From positions 225,153,293 through 225,217,292 of the forward strand of contig OY986435.1 of NCBI GenBank assembly GCA_963920525.1: a stretch of DNA of 64,000 nt, in the 5' to 3' direction. The number at the start of each line of letters is the position of its first letter. Positions within the stretch are counted from its first letter, which is position 1. Shown piece by piece: positions 12,023-21,561 of the stretch. The notes under the pieces are model-generated. The model had not been told where the DNA came from and made no database searches. It was given only the letters and a program-made list of their open reading frames with translations. This DNA comes from Dichetophora obliterata (Eukaryota; Arthropoda; Insecta; Diptera; Sciomyzidae). The position numbers were made by a program, and so were the translations under genes.

Positions 12023-13563
12023 CCCTTAATTTCATAATGCCACATTTGTTGTTGTATTTCTGTTTTACTTTAGTTTCTATGCCTATATTATATGTAGTCC
12101 AACAGCCTGCTGGAATTCTGCACTAACAAAGCATGTTTACTGAAGTTGTTTTTAGAATTTTTGCTGATTTTGTTTTTCAGCTGTTTCCGTTTGGTCGAGC
12201 TCTACCATTTGATTAAAGTTTTTTCCTAAATGACCTCTATGTTTATTATGTTGACTTTATATGATTTAAATACAAATTCTAAATGTTTGATAGTTTAAAT
12301 CATACTTGATTTTAAATACAAATTCTAGTTGTTTGACAGTTTAAAATCGTTTATCGAGCTTAAGGTCAAAGTTAGAAACAATTAATTGTTCTAACGAATT
12401 TTTCTAAAGAAACAACAACAACAACAAAGTTTTTTCAATATGAAAGGAAAAAAACCACTAGCAAATTGATTTTATTGTACAATTTCTGCGTGCTAAACGC
12501 GTCATCAGAAATCTTTGTGATTGCCCGTGCAAGCGCGTAGACGCACTGCACCATCGGGGCGATGAGATTTTGAAGCTTCAATTTCTCATTTTTTTTTTTT
12601 CCCTTAATTTCATAATGCCACATTTGTTGTTGTATTTCTGTTTTACTTTAGTTTCTATGCCTATATTATATGTAGTCCAACAGCCTGCTGGAATTCTGCA
12701 CTAACAAAGCATGTTTACTGAAGTTGTTTTTAGAATTTTTGCTGATTTTGTTTTTCAGCTGTTTCCGTTTGGTCGAGCTCTACCATTTGATTAAAGTTTT
12801 TTCCTAAATGACCTCTATGTTTATTATGTTGACTTTATATGATTTAAATACAAATTCTAAATGTTTGATAGTTTAAATCATACTTGATTTTAAATACAAA
12901 TTCTAGTTGTTTGACAGTTTAAAATCGTTTATCGAGCTTAAGGTCAAAGTTAGAAACAATTAATTGTTCTAACGAATTTTTCTAAAGAAACAACAACAAC
13001 AACAAAGTTTTTTCAATATGAAAGGAAAAAAACCACTAGCAAATTGATTTTATTGTACAATTTCTGCGTGCTAAACGCGTCATCAGAAATCTTTGTGATT
13101 GCCCGTGCAAGCGCGTAGACGCACTGCACCATCGGGGCGATGAGATTTTGAAGCTTCAATTTCTCATTTTTTTTTTTTTTCTTTCCCTTAATTTCATAAT
13201 GCCACATTTGTTGTTGTATTTCTGTTTTACTTTAGTTTCTATGCCTATATTATATGTAGTCCAACAGCCTGCTGGAATTCTGCACTAACAAAGCATGTTT
13301 ACTGAAGTTGTTTTTAGAATTTTTGCTGATTTTGTTTTTCAGCTGTTTCCGTTTGGTCGAGCTCTACCATTTGATTAAAGTTTTTTCCTAAATGACCTCT
13401 ATGTTTATTATGTTGACTTTATATGATTTAAATACAAATTCTAAATGTTTGATAGTTTAAATCATACTTGATTTTAAATACAAATTCTAGTTGTTTGACA
13501 GTTTAAAATCGTTTATCGAGCTTAAGGTCAAAGTTAGAAACAATTAATTGTTCTAACGAATTT
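11653..13563 (+). repeat. Forward arm of the inverted array (3.3 units)
   Basis: Each unit carries, in order, an AT-rich block with two 'aaatacaaattcta' words, 'caacaacaacaacaaag', a GC-richer core (GCGTGCTAAACGCGTCATC, then GCCCGTGCAAGCGCGTAGAC), a long T run and a segment ending 'gacctctatgtttattatg'. The T run is about 33 in the first unit and 11-15 in the others. Confidence 0.9.
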
Positions 13564-13983
13564 CATATTGAAAAAACTTTGTTGTTGTTGTTGTTTCTTT
13601 AGAAAAATTCGTTAGAACAATTAATTGTTTCTAACTTTGACCTTAAGCTCGATAAACGATTTTAAACTGTCAAACAACTAGAATTTGTATTTAAAATCAA
13701 GTATGATTTAAACTATCAAACATTTAGAATTTGTATTTAAATCATATAAAGTCAACATAATAAACATAGAGGTCATTTAGGAAAAAACTTTAATCAAATG
13801 GTAGAGCTCGACCAAACGGAAACAGCTGAAAAACAAAATCAGCAAAAATTCTAAAAACAACTTCAGTAAACATGCTTTGTTAGTGCAGAATTCCAGCAGG
13901 CTGTTGGACTACATATAATATAGGCATAGAAACTAAAGTAAAACAGAAATACAACAACAAATGTGGCATTATGAAATTAAGGG

Positions 13984-14019
<36 letters not shown>

Positions 14020-14974
14020 AGAAATTGAAGCTTCAAAATCTCATCGCCCCGATGGTGCAGTGCGTCTACGCGCTTGCACGGGCAATCACAAAGATTTCTG
14101 ATGACGCGTTTAGCACGCAGAAATTGTACAATAAAATCAATTTGCTAGTGGTTTTTTTCCTTTCATATTGAAAAAACTTTGTTGTTGTTGTTGTTTCTTT
14201 AGAAAAATTCGTTAGAACAATTAATTGTTTCTAACTTTGACCTTAAGCTCGATAAACGATTTTAAACTGTCAAACAACTAGAATTTGTATTTAAAATCAA
14301 GTATGATTTAAACTATCAAACATTTAGAATTTGTATTTAAATCATATAAAGTCAACATAATAAACATAGAGGTCATTTAGGAAAAAACTTTAATCAAATG
14401 GTAGAGCTCGACCAAACGGAAACAGCTGAAAAACAAAATCAGCAAAAATTCTAAAAACAACTTCAGTAAACATGCTTTGTTAGTGCAGAATTCCAGCAGG
14501 CTGTTGGACTACATATAATATAGGCATAGAAACTAAAGTAAAACAGAAATACAACAACAAATGTGGCATTATGAAATTAAGGGGAAAAAAAAAAAAAATG
14601 AGAAATTGAAGCTTCAAAATCTCATCGCCCCGATGGTGCAGTGCGTCTACGCGCTTGCACGGGCAATCACAAAGATTTCTGATGACGCGTTTAGCACGCA
14701 GAAATTGTACAATAAAATCAATTTGCTAGTGGTTTTTTTCCTTTCATATTGAAAAAACTTTGTTGTTGTTGTTGTTTCTTTAGAAAAATTCGTTAGAACA
14801 ATTAATTGTTTCTAACTTTGACCTTAAGCTCGATAAACGATTTTAAACTGTCAAACAACTAGAATTTGTATTTAAAATCAAGTATGATTTAAACTATCAA
14901 ACATTTAGAATTTGTATTTAAATCATATAAAGTCAACATAATAAACATAGAGGTCATTTAGGAAAAAACTTTAA
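13564..14974 (-). repeat. Reverse arm of the inverted array (2.4 units)
   Basis: Reverse complement of the forward-arm units. The junction at 13561-13570 passes directly from 'ctaacgaattt' to 'catattgaaaaaac', with no spacer. On this strand the GC-rich core reads GATGGTGCAGTGCGTCTACG, which fits a Pol III A-box spacing (TGGTGCAGTGCG), but no B-box follows. The arm ends within a unit at 'aactttaat'. Confidence 0.9.
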
Positions 14975-14987
14975 TATTTAAAATATT

Positions 14988-15242
14988 TCAAACTTTTCCA
15001 AAAGTTATATACATAAATCTATATTTTTATCTATTTCCTTAACTATATATTTATAGTTAACGTTATAGTTATAGTACAATTTGTCCTGACCCAATCCAAT
15101 GAATTTTTTATGATCGTTTTGTGAATTTGTAAAAGTGTAAATTGACCTCCGAACAAAACACATGCTAGACGTTTCCGTTTGAAACATCAATGGATGACGA
15201 TCAGAATTTTCTGATAAATACAGCATTCTTATTGATGTATAG
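14988..15242. other. Spacer between the array and a short repeat
   Basis: AT-rich, no feature recognised. It may be remnant sequence of an outer element whose ends lie at 10.6 and 16.7 kb. Confidence 0.35.
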
Positions 15243-15692
15243 TATTGCCCGGCAGACGTTGTCCTGCCACAGACTACCTTACTGCTATATACGAATTTTC
15301 ATGCTGTTCGCAAAAAAAAAATTTATATATTCGCCATTTTTAGTACAGTTGCCGAAAGTAGCCGTATGAACTAAATTATCAAATTTTAGTCTAATACGAC
15401 CAAAACCGTTCGAAATATACCATTTTCGTTTAATTCTGGGCGGTAATGGGGGAGTGGCTAAATTTTTTCACTTAAACCATTTCATACTAGAATCAATAGA
15501 ATGCCAGAATTTCAGCCCAATTGAGCTTAAACCATGAAAAGTAGACGTGGCAAATCTAACATAGCATCTTTCGATTAAGTTGAAATACCAAAACGTTTGA
15601 TACCTATATCGTGTAAATCGGTTGAGTGGTTCTTGCGTGATTGTCAAACATCTGTGCAGTATCACAACGCTTTTATATATTCGTATAGATAG
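15243..15692 (+). mobile_element. Helentron-like short repeat (DINE-1 style), apparently complete
   Basis: Starts 'attgcccggcagacgttgtc' and ends 'atattcgtatagatag', about 450 bp. The 3' third holds 'gtaaatcggttgagtggttc', a phrase type also seen near the 3' end at 16637-16709 ('aaatcggttcagcggttacc'). Shared phrases with 6948-7235 show it is a repeat family. There is no ORF; such elements would be moved by a Rep-helicase from an autonomous Helentron. A decayed helicase-endonuclease gene of that type lies at 46.1-48.1 kb. Confidence 0.6.
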
Positions 15693-15795
15693 ACTAACAC
15701 AATCTCAAGTGGAGAAAAGCTGGCTGGCAAGGCTGCAAAACATACTTAATGCTTATAACTAAATTCTGGCAACTCCCTTCAAAACATTTGCAAAG

Positions 15796-16215
15796 GCACA
15801 TATTATACGATGATCGTTGATCGGCGTTCAATGAACACTTTTTTACGCTCTTTTACATTTTTTTTACATGATGATCGTTTCATCGCGATCAAGTCTTGTT
15901 TTTTTCTTTATTCCAGTAAGAATTCTTGTTAAAAATAAGGGTTTCATGCAACTTTTTCTTAATACCTTTCAGTCGTAAAGCAGTACTTCTAGTACTTTTT
16001 AGCTGCTAAAAGTGAACACATCTTAAATTTTGCCACCCAGCAACACTGTTTCGATTGTGATTGCTGTCATGCACAGCGTTCAAAAATGAACATATCTTGA
16101 TCGCCCTAACAATTGTTCATTCGCTCTGGCTCTCAGTGTTTTTTGAAAGTTTCGCATTGAAAGCAACAACAAAAATATTTTGAACGCCGATCAACGATCA
16201 TCGTGTAATATGTGC
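15796..16215. mobile_element. MITE, 420 bp, with ~40-bp TIRs
   Basis: Left end GCACATATTATACGATGATC continues GTTGATCGGCGTTCAA. The right end is its reverse complement with one or two differences. CAAAG flanks both sides (15791-15795 and 16216-16220), a possible 5-bp target duplication. The interior has no ORF of note. Superfamily not assigned. Confidence 0.75.
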
Positions 16216-16270
16216 CAAAGAAAATTAATCAACACTGTATGAAAGCAAGAATCTCCCTGAAAGTAGAGCT

Positions 16271-16414
16271 GGATTCACTGATCACCTTCAGCATGTTTTG
16301 CAATTTTTTTTTATATGAAGTTTTCGCTCAGAGAGAAAAATTTCTGCACGCTCTCAACTTGATTAACATTATTTTTAATCACACAAAAACATTCTGAAGG
16401 TTATCAGTGAATCC
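16271..16414. mobile_element. Small MITE, 144 bp, with ~30-bp TIRs
   Basis: Left end GGATTCACTGATCACCTTCA and right end TGAAGGTTATCAGTGAATCC are imperfect inverse repeats, extended inward by ATGTTTT/AAAACAT. The AT-rich centre is non-coding. Confidence 0.65.
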
Positions 16415-16636
16415 ATGTTAACTACACAACATGGCTGCCGTGTTATATTGAGAGAAGCTCTCGCGACAAAGAAAGAAAAGCTTTGTTTGCTGTTATATTG
16501 TGCTGCTGGTTGAATGAAGGCATCAAATAAAATGCGTGATTTTATAATAATTAAAAAATAAATTGTTCGAAAACCTTGGTAAGCTATAACAATCTATATT
16601 ATCATAGTAATCGAATAAAAAAAGAATTATCAAAAT

Positions 16637-16709
16637 CGGTTCAGCGGTTACCGAGCTTATTCTGGATCAATTTCGTGAGTCTCTTTTTTTATACAATAGT
16701 ATAGATATT
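16637..16709 (+). mobile_element. Helentron-like 3' end
   Basis: 'aaaatcggttcagcggttac' followed by 'tttttatacaatagtataga' resembles the 3' end of short Helentron-type repeats in flies. It may pair with the 5'-like end at 10595. The call rests on word similarity only. Confidence 0.4.
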
Positions 16710-17559
16710 ATTGGTCAGAAACGAATACTAAGACGGTTTATTCATATCTGTATGTCGTTTGTTCGTCCGTTCATCTGTTGCAGTTCCTAACTTATATGAT
16801 ATCTCAAGAACCAAAAGAAATAAGACGCTGAAATATTACGCGAAGATAGATACTACATTGCGAAATAAATGTATGTTTTTTGACAATTTTTTAAATAGGC
16901 TTGGTTTTTTTACCGCCTATTTCAAATCTTGAGAACAACTAGAAACAAAGTTCTGAAATTGCACGGATTGGTAAGAGAATCTATTTTTTCTTATTTTTTA
17001 CATAAATATTTTTTACATAAAAATGGTAAAACGCATAAAATGCTTTTTATAAGACGATTATTTTGTGAATAGTTCAATGTTTATTTTTAAATGAAAATTT
17101 TGAAGTTTTTACATGTAAGGCTGCAAAGCACTTAGTGTGAACATGTGCATTACATTTTTGCCACATAAAATATGTTGGTTTTCCGCACCCTTTTAGCTGG
17201 CAAAGACGTGTTTTTTCTTAGAAAGTTTTCAAATCCTTTCCTGTTGGTTTAGATAATTGTTTGAATTAAAAACCAAATTCATCGTTTGTATCGCTGGCTA
17301 AAAGAAGCTTTTTTGTGCCAGTACTACTCAGTGCCAGTTTTCCACATAATTGGCTAAAAAGCAAGAAATCTTCCATGCATAGAGCTTAGAGGACTACAAT
17401 GCTGAGAGCCATAATGACCAGAACTATTTTTTTTTATATTTACTCTATAATTTTGGACGGCATTATTATGCAAATAAACCCCATCCATTCCTTGGCTATA
17501 ATTTTGGCTGTTTATTCATGACGAATCTGCATTACTCCAATTTTTTACCATCCTTTTTC
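16710..17559. other. No gene recognised
   Basis: Starts with a phrase found in other dispersed repeats ('gtcgtttgttcgtccgttca'). The rest is AT-rich with no credible ORF. Confidence 0.4.
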
Positions 17560-17990
17560 TTTTTTGCTTGGTCCATCTTTTTACAGAATGCATGGGCTGT
17601 ATTTGATCACTTCACTGTCACCGGAAAAACAAAATTTTGTTTGAAGTAGCAATGATAAAGTCATGATTACCTTTTCTTCGACGCTTTACCAGTCTTCAAT
17701 GGTGCATCGCCAATTGTATTATTTCTTACTGTAACTAAAGCACAAGTTTTTTTCAGGAAGAACGCTTATTAAAAAATATGACGTGAAGAAATTATTAAAG
17801 TACATAGAGTGGCATTCAGGAAGTTGTAATCTTTCTAAAAGCCGTGTGACCGCATCTATTCCCAAACGAGTGTTGTATTTATCACTATGGCAAGCGAAAA
17901 ACGGGACCATCTTCTCAACAAAAGAGAGTTTTTCACTCCATACACCACACTGCATAAACTAGGAATTGACAATTTTGATGGGCGAGTCTT
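17560..17990 (-). pseudogene. piggyBac-like transposase fossil
   Basis: The best-preserved part (17719-17955, minus) reads EKMVPFFACHSDKYNTRLGI, then AVTRLLERLQLPECHSMYFN and NFFTSYFLISVLPEKN. This corresponds to the 'GG.VV..LL..LP.G....FDNFFTS..LL..L' stretch of piggyBac-type transposases. The residue expected to be the second catalytic Asp (FDNFF) reads Asn (YFNNFF). Sequence to the left is further decayed, with stops. It is a fragment of a family different from the element at 26-30 kb. Confidence 0.65.
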
Positions 17991-18397
17991 TTTTCATATT
18001 CGTCGCTAAGAGCACAAGCGCTATCGACGATAATTTCTGGTCCTGAAAGATCTATACGGCTAATAATTATCGAATGGTTCTTTTTCGATTCTTTTTCGAT
18101 CATCTACCCTATCTGACAACAAAATTTTTACAGCCGCAAATTCTTCTTTCTCATCACTCCAATTTACGAACCATCGAGAAAAATTGTTCAAGACACGCTT
18201 ATGCGCAAATCTTTATAAACGCGTGTTTGTTTGTAAATATAAATGAAAAAACTACTTATTTTACCAATTGCAATTATAGTTTTTTATTAATATTGACTTA
18301 AACTTTCACTTTACGAGCACTTTAACTAATGTCAATATATCCCACGGTCTAGAAACGGTGTGACCAGAGATTGCAAAAAATATGCCGACTACATGCC

Positions 18398-18419
18398 AGT
18401 GTTCGAAAAATCGAACACT
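18398..18419. repeat. 22-bp near-palindrome, TGTTCGA type
   Basis: TGTTCGAAAAATCGAACA flanked by AG and CT forms a near-perfect palindrome. The same core occurs at 10455-10472 and 19117-19134. Confidence 0.55.
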
Positions 18420-18681
18420 ATAATTTGGTAACACTTTTCTGATTGAATTCATCCGTCTACTTAAATTTTTTTACTGTTATCAACAAATTAGTCTATTGTT
18501 AATAATTCCTCGTCATAATTTTTAAAATTTTTCCTTGCTAATAATACACTAAAAATTTTTAAAAATGGTAACTTTTTAACCGATTCTTAAAATTAGTAGG
18601 AAGCTAGTGAGAGTGGTAAATTTTATTTTATGGTTCCGAAATATTTAAATAATTTATAATGGATATATTAACTAATATATA

Positions 18682-19057
18682 AAGGGTTCGCCAAATAACG
18701 ATTTTTTTTTAAAAAAACGCATTGGGTTGTCAGTTGGCTTCAACTCCTGAACCAATTGGTTTTTGTATGGCGTCATACCAAGGTCTTTATGCAAAATCCG
18801 TCTCAATGATGTCTCCGAAATGTTCAATTGTTGAGAACGACGGTGAATTGATGTTGATGGCGCTTTACGCACACTTTCTGCCACAGCAGGAATGGTTTAT
18901 CGATGAGGATGCCAGTTTCTTTCACTTTTTTCACAAGATAACGAACGTACGGAGCTGACGGTGCTTCTCTTCTTCCAAAATCCATACGCAATTTTCGCAC
19001 ACATTCTGCAACATTACCATGGTTTTCAAAGTAATGTCGCAATATTTCCCAGCGTTG
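18682..19057 (-). pseudogene. DD41D mariner-like deletion derivative, DNA-binding part only
   Basis: The plus-left end TA|AAGGGTTCGCCAAATAACG matches the terminal repeats of the element at 35988-42331 (AGGGTCCGCC). On minus, the translation starts within 'QRWEIL' (homology begins at 'caacgctgggaaatattg') and continues RHYFENHGNVAECVRKLRMD, VKKVKETG, then in another frame STSIHRRSQQLNISETSLRR and ILHKDLGMTPYKNQLVQELK. These are the two helix-turn-helix units of the N-terminal domain. It then runs straight into the terminal repeat, so the whole catalytic domain is deleted. It complements the 36-42 kb copy, which lost the DNA-binding part. Confidence 0.75.
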
Positions 19058-19116
19058 TATTTATATTAGTATGCCTGAAAAGCTATAAAAAATATAGAAA
19101 AAGTTATGTATTTTAG

Positions 19117-19134
19117 TGTTCAAAAAATCGAACA
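19117..19134. repeat. TGTTCGA-type palindrome, second copy
   Basis: TGTTCAAAAAATCGAACA, followed by GCGGTAGAAAATGAG. With the copy at 18398-18419 it brackets the DD41D remnant, so that remnant may sit inside another small element. Confidence 0.45.
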
Positions 19135-19464
19135 GCGGTAGAAAATGAGTCAAATAAATACAATTTTTTTATGTAAATTTTGTATTGTTCTATATTATGA
19201 CTAAATAAAAAATTTTTACTAAATCGGTTTTTAACAAAAAATGGTTTTTGCATTGATTTATAAATTTCTATAATTTTGTATTTAATGACTTTTCTATAGA
19301 AAAGTTTGTTTAAAAATTTTTGTTATGAAATTTTCTGTCAGATAGGAGGGCTAACTTTTTGTCACTCATTAAATTATTTTGAGGTGTAACGCTGAAAACT
19401 GTAAATTTGTTAAAAAAACCAATTTACTTCCTTTAATCGATAATATTACTGATTCTATTGGAAC
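19135..19464. other. No gene recognised
   Basis: AT-rich spacer before the hAT-like element. Confidence 0.4.
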
Positions 19465-20510
19465 TAGGGCTTTCAATCTTGGTGAATCCCAAGATTTCGT
19501 TATTTGAAATTCATGATCCCGGAATCCCAAAATGTCAAAATTTTAAAATAATGACATTAAGCTGTGTTAAAAACAGGGACCGTTAATAAGTCTTTCTCTT
19601 AATTTCTTTTTCTAAAAAAAAACAACTGCAAATAATTTTTTTTTTTAATAGGAATCCAAACATAATCCTTATTCATACTTAAAATATTCAAAAACACTCG
19701 AAAGTTTATAAGACAGCACAAAGTCGATATCATAATTTCTAATTAAGACAGGGGTTACAATACAGTTGTTATATACATAGAATAATAAAGGGACAAAATT
19801 AAACAATAACTGGAAGAAAAAGTCGAATTATTAAATTCCATTTCCACTCCTGATTAAAACAGATTGAAAAAAAAATATATAAGGAAATAGCGATTATAGT
19901 ATGATAAATTAAAATCCATAATCTTTGCGGTCCTATTAACGATATTTGCTAAATTTTTAAATATATAAATGAAATATTTATTAAATTTGTTTAATAAAAA
20001 GTAAAGATTTTTTATATATTGGAAAAGTTAAACATTTGTTAAAGAATAAAAACCAAAAATATTTTAAAATATCAAATAAAATTTCACTTTATCATAAACA
20101 GAAAAATATATATGTATAAGTAAATAAGTTAAGTAAAACAAAATACATAAATTTATATTTAAAAAAAATTAAAAAGAAAAACTTCGTATTCACATAAATT
20201 AGTTAGTTGTTAGTAAGAAGTATGATGTGAATAAAATATTTTTTTACAGTCAAAAAACTTTAGTTAAGTAATAAAATTAATGCTACTTTAAAAATTTCAT
20301 GAAAGTTGAATAGCCTAGTAAAAAGAGTCTTGAGGATCACAACCAAAAAATATACTTTAAAAGTGTATTGAGAGATAAAAGAGAACAGGGTGATTTCGAT
20401 AATATAAAAATACTATCGTTTACATTCCCAGGAATTAGGGTTTATAATTTTTGGGACTAGAAATTGGTTTGAGATCCCGGTATTTCGGGATCACAGGATT
20501 GAAAGCCCTA
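19465..20510. mobile_element. hAT-like non-autonomous element, 1046 bp
   Basis: Begins TAGGGCTTTCAATC and ends GATTGAAAGCCCTA. Flanks are ATTGGAAC (19457-19464) and ATTGGCAC (20511-20518), an 8-bp duplication with one difference, typical of hAT. GATCCCGG/CGGGATC words repeat near both ends (subterminal repeats). The interior is very AT-rich with no transposase. Confidence 0.8.
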
Positions 20511-20747
20511 ATTGGCACGTATAACATCTTAAAATGTTTGTCATTGGCTGAAATTTAAATTTTTTTAAGAATTTTTGTGAATTTTGTGCTCTCATTAGTG
20601 GATTTTTCTTCATTTGACCATAGAAAAATTGGGGCTAATCAAAAAAAAGTCGTACCGATATTCGGATTTTACGGAAAATTTTACTAAAGAAAATGTTGTC
20701 GCCATTCGTTGTGGTGAAAGTTTTCGTAAATTTGTGAGTTGTTTTTT
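20511..20747. other. Spacer
   Basis: No feature seen between the hAT-like element and the hexamer array. Confidence 0.4.
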
Positions 20748-21561
20748 AACCATTACCATTACCATTGCCATTACCATTACCACTGCCATTACCGTTTCCA
20801 TTACCATTACCATTACCACTACCATTACCATTACCATTACTATTACTATTACTATTACTATTACCATTACCATTACCATTACCATTACCATTACCATTAC
20901 CCTTACTCTTACCATTACCATTACCATTACCATTACCATTCCCATTATCATTACCATTACCATTACCATTACCATTACCATTACCATTACCATTACCATT
21001 ACCATTACCATTACCATAACCATTACCATTACCATTACCATTACCATTACCATTACCACTACCATTACCATTACCATTACCATTACCATTACCATTACCA
21101 TTACCATTACCATTACCATTACCATTACCATTACCATTACCATTACCATTACCATTACCATTACCATTACCATTACCATTACCATTACCATTACCATTAC
21201 CATTACCATTACCATTACCATTACCATTACCATTACCATTACCATTACCATTACCATAACCATTACCATTACTATTACCATTACCATTACCATTACCATT
21301 ACCATTATCATTACCATTACCATTACCATAACCATTACTATTACCATTACCATTACCATTACCATTACCATTACCATTACCATTACCATTACCATTACCA
21401 TTATCATTACCATTGCCATTGCCATTGCCATTGCCATTGCATTGCATTGCATTGCATTGCCATTGCCATTGCCATTATCATTGCCCTTACCATTGCCCTT
21501 ACCATTGCCATTAAAATTGCCATTGGCCTTACTATTGCCATTGCCATTACCATTTTCATTT
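20748..21561 (+). repeat. (TTACCA)n hexanucleotide array, ~810 bp
   Basis: About 110 uninterrupted to lightly varied CCATTA units, then a shift near 21413 to CCATTG units and a short CATTG pentamer run (about 21440-21460), ending in mixed CCATTG/CCCTTACC. All three plus-strand phases lack stops, giving Ile-Thr, His-Tyr and Pro-Leu dipeptide runs. Two minus phases give Met-Val and Asn-Gly. These long open frames are artefacts of the repeat and not genes. Confidence 0.97.

Larger units (their letters stand above)
11640..14987. repeat. Inverted array of ~580-600-bp repeat units
   Basis: Forward units start with TTGACTTTATATGATT at 11653, 12251, 12829 and 13413 (spacings 598, 578, 584). The fourth unit breaks off at about 13563, where the sequence turns into the reverse complement of the same unit. 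Reverse units have the mirrored start (GTCAA) at 13751, 14351 and 14932 (spacings 600, 581). Copies are almost identical apart from a T/A homopolymer of about 11 to 36 bases. The 15-bp AATATTTAAAATATT occurs at both outer edges (11640-11654 and 14973-14987). The ~60-residue ORF in each unit is in frame with the homopolymer and is probably incidental. Confidence 0.9.

Noticed and set aside
12435..14752. A recurring ~62-residue ORF with a Lys-rich segment in each array unit
   Set aside because: It runs through the variable A/T homopolymer and its frame depends on that length; no start context or family similarity. Repetition of the DNA explains its conservation.
20748..21412. Interpretation of the TTACCA tract as a telomere
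   Set aside because: The unit is not TTAGG or a known variant, and unique or transposon sequence lies on both sides.
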